Shown: one piece after another, positions 34,936-44,375 of the stretch | Numbering within the stretch: position 1 is the first letter of the stretch | How the letters are laid out: each line of letters begins with the position of its first letter | Source of the DNA: Roseiarcus sp963781895 | GTDB lineage: Bacteria; Pseudomonadota; Alphaproteobacteria; Rhizobiales; Beijerinckiaceae | Assembly (NCBI GenBank): GCA_963781895.1 | Contig: CAWAIM010000002.1 | Coordinates: 6,426-70,425, forward strand | DNA: 64,000 bases | Direction of reading: 5' to 3' | Notes under the pieces: generated by a model | Databases searched by the model: none | Told to the model about the DNA's origin: nothing | What the model saw: the letters and a program-made list of their open reading frames with translations, nothing else | Made by a program: the position numbers and the translations under genes

Positions 34936-36069
34936 CTACAATATTGATTTACCGATATATTCGCGCTGGTAGCGCGATCCGAGACCCGTGAGGATCTGAT
35001 AGCCGATCGTGCCGCTCCGGGTGGCGAAGTCGTCGAGATCGGCCGCAGGGCCGATGACCTCTACCCGATCACCCGCCCGAGCCGCGGCTTCGGGGAGGTC
35101 GGTCACGTCGACGACGCAGATGTCCATCGAAACGCGGCCGACGAGGGGGCAGCGGCGGCCGGCGACGACGACCTCCGCGCCGGGTTTGGAATCCGTTGCG
35201 CCAGCAGTGCGAGGCAGGCCGTCGGCGTAGCCGGCCAGGAGCGTCGCGAGTCGTGTGCGGCGCTTCGCGGTCCACTGGGCGTTGTAGCCGCAGGTCATGC
35301 CTTCCTCGATCCAGCGCGTCTGCTGGATCGCGACTGTCAGCGTCGCCACGGGACGCATTGGATTTGGCGCGCCGGGCGTCGGATTGCCGCCGTAGAGCGC
35401 ATAGCCCGGTCGCGCAAGATCGTAGATAGGGCGCTGCCTGAGGAAGATTCCGGACGAATTGGCGAGCGACGTCGCCAAATGTGGGAACGCTGCTCGCGCC
35501 CTCTCGAATTGCTCGATCTGCCGCGCATTCATGGGATCGTCCGCAATCTCAGACGATACGAAATGGCTCATCAGGAGATCGGCGCCCGAAGCGCCATATT
35601 GTTCCACAGAAGTTCGCAGGGCCGTCAGGGAGGCGAAGCCCAGCCGGTTCATCCCGGTGTCGAGATGCAGCGCGCACGGGCAGGCTTGGCCGCGAGCTGC
35701 GGCGAAGGCCGACCAGCGCGCAAGTTCCTCTTCGCCGCCGATCACGGGCGCAAGGCGACGCCCGGCGTAATCGGCCGGGTCAGCGCCACGCTCGAGGCCG
35801 TCGAGGACGTAGATCGTCGCCGCGTCCGGCAGCAGGCGACGGGCGGCGAGGCCTTCGCCGAGCCGGGCGACGAAAAACACGCGCGCGCCGGCCGTCCAGA
35901 ACGTCGAGGCGGCCTCGGCAACGCCGATGCCATACGCGTTGGCCTTGATCACGGCCGCGCAGCGCCCGGGCGCGGCGCGGCGGGCGAGGGCGCGCCAGTT
36001 GTCGCCGAGCGCTCCGAGGTCGATCGTGAGCCTGCCCGGCGCCTGCCCGAGGGACGCGGCCCCGCTCAC
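34936..36069 (-). CDS. alr: Alanine racemase
   Basis: Interconverts L- and D-alanine for peptidoglycan. 377 residues, GTG start. The PLP lysine is in AAVIKANAYGIG (about residue 42), the DTGMNRLGF block follows, and the catalytic Tyr is in the MTCGYNAQW region. The C-terminal beta domain has VGRVSMDICVVDVTDLP. It is monocistronic, facing the yej operon divergently. Confidence 0.95.
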   Translation of the reverse strand: MSGAASLGQAPGRLTIDLGALGDNWRALARRAAPGRCAAVIKANAYGIGVAEAASTFWTAGARVFFVARLGEGLAARRLLPDAATIYVLDGLERGADPADYAGRRLAPVIGGEEELARWSAFAAARGQACPCALHLDTGMNRLGFASLTALRTSVEQYGASGADLLMSHFVSSEIADDPMNARQIEQFERARAAFPHLATSLANSSGIFLRQRPIYDLARPGYALYGGNPTPGAPNPMRPVATLTVAIQQTRWIEEGMTCGYNAQWTAKRRTRLATLLAGYADGLPRTAGATDSKPGAEVVVAGRRCPLVGRVSMDICVVDVTDLPEAAARAGDRVEVIGPAADLDDFATRSGTIGYQILTGLGSRYQREYIGKSIL

Positions 36070-36353
36070 GCGCGGCTCCGGGCGTCAAACACGGTTCGAA
36101 TGACGTCCGTCGCGCCGACGCGGCAAATAAAGTGGCGTTGGGCGATGGCGTCGATCAAGGGGAGTCGCTTTCATGCGGCAGGCGCTGCGGGGGGCTCGGC
36201 GCTTCGCCGGGCGATTGTGCACGAGCCGTTCGAGCCGAGCAATGCGCCGCATCTGTACCTCGGCTGCGCCTCGTTTTCGCCTCGGTAGCTGGTAAAGAAC
36301 CGCGAAGCGGGTTAGATCGCGCGCGACACCGTCGTAACGAGGCGACTGAATTC

Positions 36354-38219
36354 ATGACGAAAACATTGACCCGCAGGGCGGCGTTGAAAGCAGGCGCCGG
36401 CGGCGCGCTCGCGGCGCTGATCGCCCGGCCGCTCGCCGCGATTGCCGAGGATTCGATCGAGACACACGGCCTGTCGTCGTTCGGCGATCTGGCCTTGCCC
36501 GCGGATTTCCCGCACTTCGACTATGTGAACCCGCAGGCGCCGTCCGGAGGGCTGTTGTCGCTGCAGATCACCGGAACCAGCGGCAACCAAAACTTCGATA
36601 CTTTCGACACCCTCAACATCTACAGCTGGAAGGGCAATGGCGCGGCTGGCATGTCGGCGACCTTCGACACGCTGATGACCGCCAACGGCGACGAGCCGGA
36701 TTCCGTCTATGGCCTGCTCGCGCAATCGGTGCGGGTCTCGGTCGACAAACTCGACTACCGCTTTCGCCTGCGGCCCGAGGCGCGCTTTTTGGACGGCTCC
36801 AAGGTCGTCGCGGCTGACGTCGCCTTTTCTCTCAATGTGCTGAAGGACAAGGGCCATCCGATCTATGCGCAACTGCTGAAGGAGGTCGAATCGGCGAACC
36901 CGGAAGGGGACGACGTTGTTCACGTTCGCTTCGTGCAAGGGCGCAGCCGCGACGCCCACCTCATCGTCGTCGGCATGCCGGTTTTTTCGGCGTCGTGGTG
37001 GAACGGCCGCGATTTCACCGCCGCGACGCTCGTTCCACCGCTCGGCTCCGGCGCTTACAAGGTCAAGGCGTTCGAACAGGGCCGATTTATCGAATATGCG
37101 CGCAATCCTGACTACTGGGGCGCGAAGCTGCCGGTCAATTTGGGTCAGAACAATTTCGATCGGCTGCGGTTCGAGTATTATCGCGAGCGCCAGGTCGCCT
37201 TCGAGGCGTTCAAGGCCGGCGCGATCAACTACCACGAGGAATACACCTCGCGCTTCTGGGCCACAGCCTACGACTTTCCCGCCGTCAGGGAGGGTCGCGT
37301 CAAGAAGGAGGTTCTGCACGACGGCGCGCCCTCGCGCACACAAGGCTGGTATCTCAACACGCGGCGCGAGAAGTTTCGTGATCCGCGGATTCGTGAGGCG
37401 ATCGGTCTCGCCTTCGATTTCGAATGGACCAACAAAAACGTGATGTACTCGGCCTACAAGCGCATCGTTTCTTTTTTCCCGAATACCGACATGGAGGCGA
37501 GGGGCAAGCCGGGCGCCGACGAACTCAAGCTTCTCGAGCCGTTTCGCGACAAGATCTCCGCCGCTGTCTTTGACGAGCCTTATACGCCCCCGGTCAGCGA
37601 CGGCTCGGGCGCGGACCGCACGCTGCTCAAGCGCGCTTACGACATGCTGCTGTCGACGGGGTGCAAACGCGACGGCGCAACGATGCTGCTGCCTGGCGGC
37701 AAGCCCCTGACGATCGAGTTTCTCGACAGCACCACCGCGCTGCAGCCGCACGTGATGCCGTTCATCCAGAACCTCGGCCGCCTCGGAATCAAGGCCAATT
37801 TGCGCATCGTCGACGCCGCGCAGCTCAAGAGCCGTACCGAGGCCTTCGACTTCGACGTGGTTGGCGAGGCGCTGCCCGGGCAGTCGACCCCGGGCGTCGA
37901 TCTTCGGATCATCTATACGTCCGCCGCCGCGGCGCAGAACGGTTCGCGCAATCTCGCGGGCATCGCGGATCCGGCGGTCGACGCGATGGTCGAGACGATC
38001 GCGACCGCCAAGTCGCGGGCGGAGCTCAACACGGCTTGCCGGGCGCTCGACCGCATTCTGCGCGCCGGCCATTATTGGGTTCCGATGTGGTATCGAGACA
38101 CCGCATGGATCGCCTATTGGGACGCCTTCTCGCGGCCGGATCGCCAACCGAGGCTCGGCGTCGGCGCGCCCGGCACCTGGTGGTGGGACGAAGGGAAGGC
38201 CAAATCCATTGGACTCTGA
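36354..38219 (+). CDS. yejA: Extracellular solute-binding protein family 5 (YejA-type)
   Basis: Periplasmic peptide receptor of the Yej ABC transporter (the system that imports microcin C and other peptides in enterobacteria). 621 residues. The N-terminus carries a twin-arginine type leader (TRRAALKAGAGGALAAL). SBP_bac_5 blocks: YDFPAVREGRVKKEVLHDG, RIREAIGLAFDFEWTNKNVM, and the C-terminal HYWVPMWYRDTAWIAYWD of YejA. ATG 36354 is chosen; an open frame extends upstream to 36132 without a leader. It is the first gene of yejABEF-deoB-HIT. Confidence 0.92.
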   Translation: MTKTLTRRAALKAGAGGALAALIARPLAAIAEDSIETHGLSSFGDLALPADFPHFDYVNPQAPSGGLLSLQITGTSGNQNFDTFDTLNIYSWKGNGAAGMSATFDTLMTANGDEPDSVYGLLAQSVRVSVDKLDYRFRLRPEARFLDGSKVVAADVAFSLNVLKDKGHPIYAQLLKEVESANPEGDDVVHVRFVQGRSRDAHLIVVGMPVFSASWWNGRDFTAATLVPPLGSGAYKVKAFEQGRFIEYARNPDYWGAKLPVNLGQNNFDRLRFEYYRERQVAFEAFKAGAINYHEEYTSRFWATAYDFPAVREGRVKKEVLHDGAPSRTQGWYLNTRREKFRDPRIREAIGLAFDFEWTNKNVMYSAYKRIVSFFPNTDMEARGKPGADELKLLEPFRDKISAAVFDEPYTPPVSDGSGADRTLLKRAYDMLLSTGCKRDGATMLLPGGKPLTIEFLDSTTALQPHVMPFIQNLGRLGIKANLRIVDAAQLKSRTEAFDFDVVGEALPGQSTPGVDLRIIYTSAAAAQNGSRNLAGIADPAVDAMVETIATAKSRAELNTACRALDRILRAGHYWVPMWYRDTAWIAYWDAFSRPDRQPRLGVGAPGTWWWDEGKAKSIGL

Positions 38220-38262
38220 CGGGCGCTTGACGACTCAACCCGCGCAGGCGAGCTAACGGCGG

Positions 38263-39366
38263 ATGGCCGCCTACATTCTTCGCCGCCTGCTGCTGATGGT
38301 TCCGACCATCCTCGGCATCATGGCCGTGTCGTTCGCGATCGTTCAATTCGTGCCCGGCGGCCCGGTTGAGCGCGCGATCGCGCAACTGCAAGGCTCCGAC
38401 CAGAGTTCGACCGCGCAATTCGGCGGCGGCGGCGGCGGACAGTTCGGCTCCGGCGCGTCGCAGGCCGGCGGCGACATTTCCTCTCGATATCGCGGCTCAC
38501 AGGGCCTCGATCCGAAATTTATCAAGGAGCTGGAGAAGCAGTACGGTTTCGATAAGCCGGCGCTGCAGCGATTCTGGATTTTGGTGCGCGACTATTCGAC
38601 CTTCAATTTCGGCAAGAGCTATTATCGCGACGTGCCTGTGTTGCAGCTCATCAGGGAGAAGTTGCCAGTATCGATCTCGCTCGGCATGTGGATGCTGTTC
38701 ATCTCCTATGCGATCTCGATCCCGCTTGGCGTCAGGAAAGCGGTCAAGGACGGTTCGCGCTTCGATACCGTCACCTCGGCGCTCGTCATCTTCGGCTACG
38801 CCATCCCGAGCTTTCTGTTCGCGGTGCTGCTGGTCGTGCTATTCTGCGGCGGCTCGTTCTGGCAGATTTTCCCGCTGCGCGGCCTCACCTCCGACAATTT
38901 CGCCGACCTGACCTGGCCACACAAGATCCTCGATTATCTCTGGCACATCACGCTGCCGGTGACGTCGCTCGTGCTCGGATCCTTCGCGACCTCAACCCTC
39001 CTGACCAAGAATTCCTTTCTCGACGAGATCAAGAAATCCTACGTGCAGACGGCGCGCATGAAGGGTCTGACCGAGCGGCGCGTGCTCTACGGTCATGTCT
39101 TCCGCAACGCGATGCTGATCGTGATCGCCGGATTTCCCGGCGCCTTCATCGGCGCCTTCTTCACTGGCTCGCTGCTGATCGAGCAGGTGTTCTCGCTCGA
39201 CGGTCTCGGCTATCTTTCCTACAATTCGCTGATCCAGCGCGACTATCCGGTGGTGCTCGCCAACCTCTATATCTACGCGCTGATCGGTCTCGTGGTGAAC
39301 CTCATCTCCGACCTCACCTATACCTGGATCGATCCGCGCATCGATTTCGAAACGCGGGAGGTCTGA
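38263..39366 (+). CDS. yejB: ABC transporter permease YejB
   Basis: Inner-membrane permease with six predicted helices, 367 residues. Typical YejB features: an N-terminal helix, then a Gly/Gln-rich periplasmic insertion (residues 44-75), then GLDPKFIKELEKQYGFDKPA, and the EAA loop near KGLTERRVLYGHVFRNAML. It forms the channel with YejE. It begins 43 bases after yejA. Confidence 0.94.
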   Translation: MAAYILRRLLLMVPTILGIMAVSFAIVQFVPGGPVERAIAQLQGSDQSSTAQFGGGGGGQFGSGASQAGGDISSRYRGSQGLDPKFIKELEKQYGFDKPALQRFWILVRDYSTFNFGKSYYRDVPVLQLIREKLPVSISLGMWMLFISYAISIPLGVRKAVKDGSRFDTVTSALVIFGYAIPSFLFAVLLVVLFCGGSFWQIFPLRGLTSDNFADLTWPHKILDYLWHITLPVTSLVLGSFATSTLLTKNSFLDEIKKSYVQTARMKGLTERRVLYGHVFRNAMLIVIAGFPGAFIGAFFTGSLLIEQVFSLDGLGYLSYNSLIQRDYPVVLANLYIYALIGLVVNLISDLTYTWIDPRIDFETREV

Positions 39367-39445
39367 TGGGCAATCGGGACGAATGGCGGGGCTCCTCACC
39401 CCGACTCTTCTCGCGCATGCGGAAGAAAGCGCCGCGTAATGCCGG

Positions 39446-40594
39446 ATGAGGGCTGAGACCGAACCCTTCTCCCGCGCCAGACCGCGCCTGTCGCCGATGA
39501 ACCGGCGGCGGCTCGACAATTTCCGTCGCAACAAGCGCGGCGCCTGGTCGCTGCGAATATTCCTGGTGCTGTTCGTAGCCTCGCTTTGCGCGGAGTTCAT
39601 CGCCAACGATCGGCCGCTGGTCGTCTCTTACAAAGGTGAAATTCTTTTTCCGGTGTTCTTCGATTATCCGGAGGACAAGTTCGGCGGCTTTGAGGCGCAT
39701 GCGGATTATCGCGGCTCCTTCGTCGCCAACGAGATCAAGGCTCACGGCTGGATGATCTGGCCGCCGATCCGCTTCGCCAATTCGACCACCATTCTCAATC
39801 CGCCGACGCCGCTTCCGACCCCGCCGACCTGGATGCTGAGCGACGCGCAATGCCGGGCGGCTCTCGCCAAGCGGGGCGAGAAGGACGCGGCCGCGCTTGC
39901 GCGCCCGTGCCGCGCGCTCGAGCCGCTCTGGCTCGGCTCCGATCAGGACGGCCACGATATCGTCGCGCGTCTCATTTACGGATTTCGTCTCTCGGTGCTG
40001 TTCGGCTTGACGCTGGCCGGCGTCTCGTCGGTGATCGGCGTCTTCGCCGGCGCGGTGCAAGGCTATTTCGGCGGCTGGCTCGACTTGACGATGCAGAGGG
40101 TGATCGAAATCTGGTCGTCGCTGCCGCACCTTTATGTTCTCATCATCCTGTCGGCGATCCTGGCGCCGAGCTTCTTCGTGCTGTTGACGATCCTGCTGCT
40201 GTTCTCCTGGGTCAGTCTCGTGCATCTGGTGCGGGCTGAATTTCTCAGGGCGCGCAATTTTGAATACGTCAACGCGGCGCGCGCGCTCGGCCTCTCCAAC
40301 GCCAAGATCATCGTCAAGCACGTGCTGCCGAACGCGATGGTGGCGACGCTGACGTTCCTGCCGTTCATCGTCAATTCCTCGATCAGCACCCTGACCTCGC
40401 TCGACTTTCTCGGCCTCGGCATGCCGCCCGGCTCGCCGTCGCTCGGCGAGCTGCTGCTGCAGGGCAAGTCGAACCTCTCGGCGCCATGGATCGGCCTTTC
40501 GGCCTTCGCCGTCACCGCGTTGATGCTGTCGCTCCTGATTTTCATCGGCGAGGCGGTCCGCGACGCGTTCGATCCAAGAAAGACATTCCTGTGA
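39446..40594 (+). CDS. yejE: ABC transporter permease YejE
   Basis: Second permease subunit, 382 residues. N-terminal NRRRLDNFRRNKRGAWSL, a large periplasmic segment with WPPIRFANSTTIL, LGSDQDGHDIVARLIYGFRL, and the EAA loop AARALGLSNAKIIVKHVLPN. The ATG at 39446 falls in a short repeat-like stretch (GCCGGATGAGGGCTGAG), so the later ATG at 39497 is a reasonable alternative start. It overlaps yejF by four bases (GTGA). Confidence 0.93.
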   Translation: MRAETEPFSRARPRLSPMNRRRLDNFRRNKRGAWSLRIFLVLFVASLCAEFIANDRPLVVSYKGEILFPVFFDYPEDKFGGFEAHADYRGSFVANEIKAHGWMIWPPIRFANSTTILNPPTPLPTPPTWMLSDAQCRAALAKRGEKDAAALARPCRALEPLWLGSDQDGHDIVARLIYGFRLSVLFGLTLAGVSSVIGVFAGAVQGYFGGWLDLTMQRVIEIWSSLPHLYVLIILSAILAPSFFVLLTILLLFSWVSLVHLVRAEFLRARNFEYVNAARALGLSNAKIIVKHVLPNAMVATLTFLPFIVNSSISTLTSLDFLGLGMPPGSPSLGELLLQGKSNLSAPWIGLSAFAVTALMLSLLIFIGEAVRDAFDPRKTFL

Positions 40595-42222
40595 GCGAGA
40601 GCGCGCCCCTGGTCGACGTGCGCGAACTGTCGATCGCATTCGCTCAGGGAAACGAGCGCAAGGTCGTGGTGAATCGCGTTTCCTTCCGGTTGGAGAAGGG
40701 CCGCGCGCTGGCGCTCGTCGGCGAGTCCGGCTCTGGCAAATCGGTCAGCGCGCAGGCGATCGTGCGCCTGTTGCCCGAGCCCGCCGCCAGCTATCCGAGC
40801 GGCCAGGTGCTCTTTCGCGGCAAGGATGTGCTCAAAATGTCGGACGCCGAGCTGCGAGCCATGCGCGGCGCCGGCGTGACGATGGTGTTCCAGGAGCCGA
40901 TGACCTCGCTCAATCCGTTGCATTCGGTCGAGCGGCAGGTCGGCGAGATCATCGCGCTGCATCACGGGCGCGGCGCGGCGACGAGAGCGCGAATTGTCGA
41001 GCTTCTGACCGAAGTCGGCATTGTCGATCCGGCCGAGCGGCTCGGCGCCTATCCGCACCAGCTTTCCGGCGGCCAGCGTCAGCGCGTGATGATCGCGATG
41101 GCGCTCGCCAACCGCCCGGACCTGTTGATCGCCGACGAGCCGACGACCGCCCTCGACGTCACCGTGCAGGCGCAGATCCTCAAGCTCCTCAAGGATCTGC
41201 AAACCAAGCTCGGCATGGCGATGCTGTTCATCACCCACGATCTCAATGTCGTCAGGCGCATTGCCGACGATGTGATCGTCATGCAGCAGGGCGTCATCGT
41301 CGAGGCGGGCAGGACCGCGGACGTGTTCGCCGATCCGCGCCACCCCTATACAAGGGCCCTGATGGCCGCCGAGCCCAAGGGCGAGGCGCCGTCCGACGAC
41401 CGCGCCGCGCCGACGATCGCGAGCGCCGAAAACCTGCGCGTATGGTTTCCGATCAAGAAGGGATTCTTTCGCCGAACGGTCGGACACGTCAAGGCGGTCG
41501 ACGGCGTTTCGCTCGCGGTGCGCGAGGGCCAGACGGTCGGGGTCGTCGGAGAATCCGGCTCCGGGAAGACGACGCTCGGACTTGCGATGTTGAGGCTCAT
41601 CCGTTCGCAAGGCCCGATCGCCTATTGCGGGCGCGCGATCGATGGCTTGAATTCGAACGCCATGCGCCCGCTGAGGCGCGAGATGCAGATCGTCTTCCAG
41701 GACCCGTTCGGCTCACTGAGCCCACGCATGTCGGTGGCCGAAATCGTGGAGGAGGGGCTGGTCGCCCAGAGGACGAGGATGGGCGCCGCCGAGCGCCGGC
41801 GCGTCGCCGAGCGCGCGCTCATCGACACCGGGCTCGATCCGTCCACCCTCGACCGCTACCCGCATGAGTTTTCCGGGGGCCAGCGGCAGCGCATCGCCAT
41901 CGCCCGGGCGATGGCGCTCGACCCGAAGTTCGTGGTGCTCGACGAGCCGACGTCGGCTTTGGACATGTCGATCCAGGCCCAGATCGTCGACCTGCTGCGC
42001 GATTTGCAGAAGCGCCGCAAACTCGCCTACCTTTTCATCTCCCACGATCTCAGGGTGGTGCGGGCGCTGGCGAGCGAGATCATCGTGATGCGTCGGGGCA
42101 AGGTGATCGAGAGCGGCGACGCCAAGGCCATGTTCGCGAGTCCGCGGACCGACTACACGCGGGCCCTGTTCGCGGCCGCGTTTTCGAACGAGGCGACGCT
42201 TTCCGGCGTCGTCAGCCAATAA
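40591..42222 (+). CDS. yejF: ABC transporter ATP-binding protein YejF (two fused NBDs)
   Basis: 543 residues with two complete ATPase domains. NBD1: Walker A GESGSGKS, signature LSGGQRQRV, Walker B LLIADEPTTALD. NBD2: GESGSGKT, FSGGQRQRI, VVLDEPTSALD. It powers peptide import through YejBE. The GTG at 40591 overlaps the yejE stop; the longer frame to 40486 lies inside yejE. deoB follows after eight bases. Confidence 0.95.
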   Translation: MSESAPLVDVRELSIAFAQGNERKVVVNRVSFRLEKGRALALVGESGSGKSVSAQAIVRLLPEPAASYPSGQVLFRGKDVLKMSDAELRAMRGAGVTMVFQEPMTSLNPLHSVERQVGEIIALHHGRGAATRARIVELLTEVGIVDPAERLGAYPHQLSGGQRQRVMIAMALANRPDLLIADEPTTALDVTVQAQILKLLKDLQTKLGMAMLFITHDLNVVRRIADDVIVMQQGVIVEAGRTADVFADPRHPYTRALMAAEPKGEAPSDDRAAPTIASAENLRVWFPIKKGFFRRTVGHVKAVDGVSLAVREGQTVGVVGESGSGKTTLGLAMLRLIRSQGPIAYCGRAIDGLNSNAMRPLRREMQIVFQDPFGSLSPRMSVAEIVEEGLVAQRTRMGAAERRRVAERALIDTGLDPSTLDRYPHEFSGGQRQRIAIARAMALDPKFVVLDEPTSALDMSIQAQIVDLLRDLQKRRKLAYLFISHDLRVVRALASEIIVMRRGKVIESGDAKAMFASPRTDYTRALFAAAFSNEATLSGVVSQ

Positions 42223-42230
42223 GGACGCCC

Positions 42231-43451
42231 ATGAGCCGCGCGATTCTGATCGTCCTCGATTCGGTCGGCTGCGGCGGCGCGGAGGACGCGGAGGCCTATG
42301 GCGACGAGGGCGCCGATACGCTCGGTCATATCGCCGAGGCTTGCGCCATCGGACGGGGAAATCGCGAAGGGTTGCGACGCGGTCCGCTCAATCTGCCGCA
42401 TCTCGACGCGCTCGGCCTCGGCCATGCGATGATGGCCTCCACTGGCCGGGCGCCGCCGGGCTTCACGCTCGCCGCCGCTCGCGGTCAATGGGGCTACGGG
42501 ATCGAGACCTCGCACGGCAAGGACACGCCGTCGGGCCATTGGGAGATCGCCGGAACCCCGGTCGATTTCGACTGGGGCTATTTTCCCAAGACCGTCCCCG
42601 CCTTTCCCGAGGCGCTGACCACGGCGCTGATCGCCGAGGGCGGGCTTGCCGGCATCCTCGCCAATCGCCATGCCTCGGGAACCGCCGTCATCGAGGAATT
42701 CGGCGAGGAGCACGTGCGCACACTGAAGCCCATCTGCTACACCTCGGCCGATTCCGTTCTCCAGATCGCCGCCCATGAGGAAGCGTTCGGGCTGCAGCGG
42801 CTCTATGATCTGTGCAAAACCGCACGCCGTCTCTGCGATCCGCTCAATATCGGCCGCGTCATAGCGCGGCCTTTCGCCGGCGCGAGCGCGAAGGATTTCG
42901 TCCGCACTCCCAATCGCAAGGATTTCGCGGTCCCGCCGCCGGACGGCAATCTGTTTCAGCGGGCGGCGCGCGCCGGGCGCGCGATCGTCTCGATCGGCAA
43001 GATCGGCGACATCTTCGCCCATCGCGACACCGGCGCGGAGCGCAAGGGCAAAAGCAACGACGGCAACGTCGACCTGCTTCTGGAAGCGATAGCGACGACC
43101 GCCGACGGCGGGCTCATTGTCGTCAATCTGGTCGATTTCGACACCGAATGGGGACATCGCCGAGACGTACCCGGCTACGCCGCCTGCCTCGAAGCTTTCG
43201 ACGCGCGGTTGGGCGCGATCGAAGCGGCGACGCGGCCGGAGGACTATTGCCTCATCACCGCCGATCACGGCAACGACCCGACGTTCCGCGGCTTCGACCA
43301 TACCCGCGAGCATGTGCCGATCGTCGCCTTCGGCGCCGGCGCCAAGCCCGGGCCGATCGGCGCCCGCTCGAGCCTCGCCGATATCGCCGAGACGATCGCG
43401 CTCAAACTCGGCCTGCCGCGCGGGCCGCATGGACAGGCTTGGGCCGCATGA
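42231..43451 (+). CDS. deoB: Phosphopentomutase
   Basis: Interconverts ribose (or deoxyribose) 1-phosphate and 5-phosphate in nucleoside salvage. 406 residues of the alkaline-phosphatase superfamily. Metal and nucleophile regions: LIVLDSVGCGGAEDAEAYGD, GADTLGHIAE, GKDTPSGHWE (the phosphorylated Thr), and LITADHGNDPTFRGFDHTREH. It is only eight bases after yejF and overlaps the HIT gene by four, so it is in the yej operon. Confidence 0.96.
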   Translation: MSRAILIVLDSVGCGGAEDAEAYGDEGADTLGHIAEACAIGRGNREGLRRGPLNLPHLDALGLGHAMMASTGRAPPGFTLAAARGQWGYGIETSHGKDTPSGHWEIAGTPVDFDWGYFPKTVPAFPEALTTALIAEGGLAGILANRHASGTAVIEEFGEEHVRTLKPICYTSADSVLQIAAHEEAFGLQRLYDLCKTARRLCDPLNIGRVIARPFAGASAKDFVRTPNRKDFAVPPPDGNLFQRAARAGRAIVSIGKIGDIFAHRDTGAERKGKSNDGNVDLLLEAIATTADGGLIVVNLVDFDTEWGHRRDVPGYAACLEAFDARLGAIEAATRPEDYCLITADHGNDPTFRGFDHTREHVPIVAFGAGAKPGPIGARSSLADIAETIALKLGLPRGPHGQAWAA

Positions 43452-43855
43452 GCTTTTCGCTCGACGAACGGCTGGCGAACGATACGTTGGCCGTCGGCGA
43501 CCTGCCGCTCTCGCGCGTGCTTTTGATGAACGACGCGCGGTGGCCATGGCTCATTCTCGTTCCAAGGCGCGAAGGAATTGTCGAGTTGACCGATCTCGAC
43601 CCGGCCGATCGCATACGACTGATCGAAGAGGCGGGGAAGGCGGCGGATTTCCTCAAGGCCCACGTGAAGGCGCACAAAATCAATATCGGGGCGCTCGGCA
43701 ATCTGGTTCGCCAGTTCCACCTGCATGTCGTCGCGCGCGCGATCGGCGATCCCGCTTGGCCGAGCCCGGTCTGGGGCCACGGCGCTCCGCGGCGATACGC
43801 CGCGGCGGAGGCGCGGGCGCTGATCGCGGCGGCGAAGGCGGGGTTGGGGGCGTAA
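43448..43855 (+). CDS. HIT domain protein
   Basis: 135 residues. The histidine-triad region is FHLHVVARAIGDPAWPSPVWG, with the preceding NIGALGNLVRQ block. HIT proteins hydrolyse nucleotide phosphoanhydrides or phosphoramidates such as Ap4A-like compounds. ATG overlaps the deoB stop (ATGA). It is the last gene of the operon; pairing with phosphopentomutase suits nucleotide salvage. Confidence 0.9.
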   Translation: MSFSLDERLANDTLAVGDLPLSRVLLMNDARWPWLILVPRREGIVELTDLDPADRIRLIEEAGKAADFLKAHVKAHKINIGALGNLVRQFHLHVVARAIGDPAWPSPVWGHGAPRRYAAAEARALIAAAKAGLGA

Positions 43856-44375
43856 ATTCGGCTGTGACTCAATTCGATGCCGGCGCCAGTGCGATGGGCG
43901 CTTCCGGCTCTGGCCATCGCCTTCTGAAAAACCGACATTTTCTTGCCGGGCAGGCAAATTCATGGTTTACTCTTCGATGGCCGCCGACAGTGCGGGCGGG
44001 GCTTGGCGTCGGCTTCTTGAACGAGGCCGAGACAGTCCGGGCGGTTTCAATCGCGGCAGGAGATTTTTTTGATTTGGTATCGGCGCTCAGCCCTCGAAAA
44101 GTCCCGATTCGCGGGATGAAGGCCGAGCTTTTTGCTTCCTTTCGCTGGGAGGGATTTCCCATTCGAAGGGCGCGGCGGCTTGAAAACGAGGGCGCGAACA
44201 TCCGGTCGAGAGCCCGGGCGACCTCCAAGTCGCCGAAGTTGCAGAATATGGCGCCTATCTCCTTGAAAAGCCTGAAGCGCCATCAAAAGCGCAGGGCGCG
44301 CGACAGGATTGATGACCGGACCGGGCCAAATGGACGTCCGCTCTCGTGCCTCGCGATTGCGGCAACCACGCATTC
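43856..44375. other. Intergenic region between HIT gene and oligopeptide-binding protein
   Basis: About 520 bases between converging genes with no supportable protein. It includes the degenerate repeat core at 44064-44125. Confidence 0.4.
44064..44125 (+). repeat. Dispersed element, degenerate copy 3 (core only)
   Basis: A T-run, TTTGGTATCGGCG, then CGAAAAGTCCCGATTCG align in order with the cores at 31.05 kb and 59.35 kb. The TTGG array is missing here. The 14-base word GAAAAGTCCCGATT is shared exactly with copy 1. The alignment is good but short. Confidence 0.5.
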
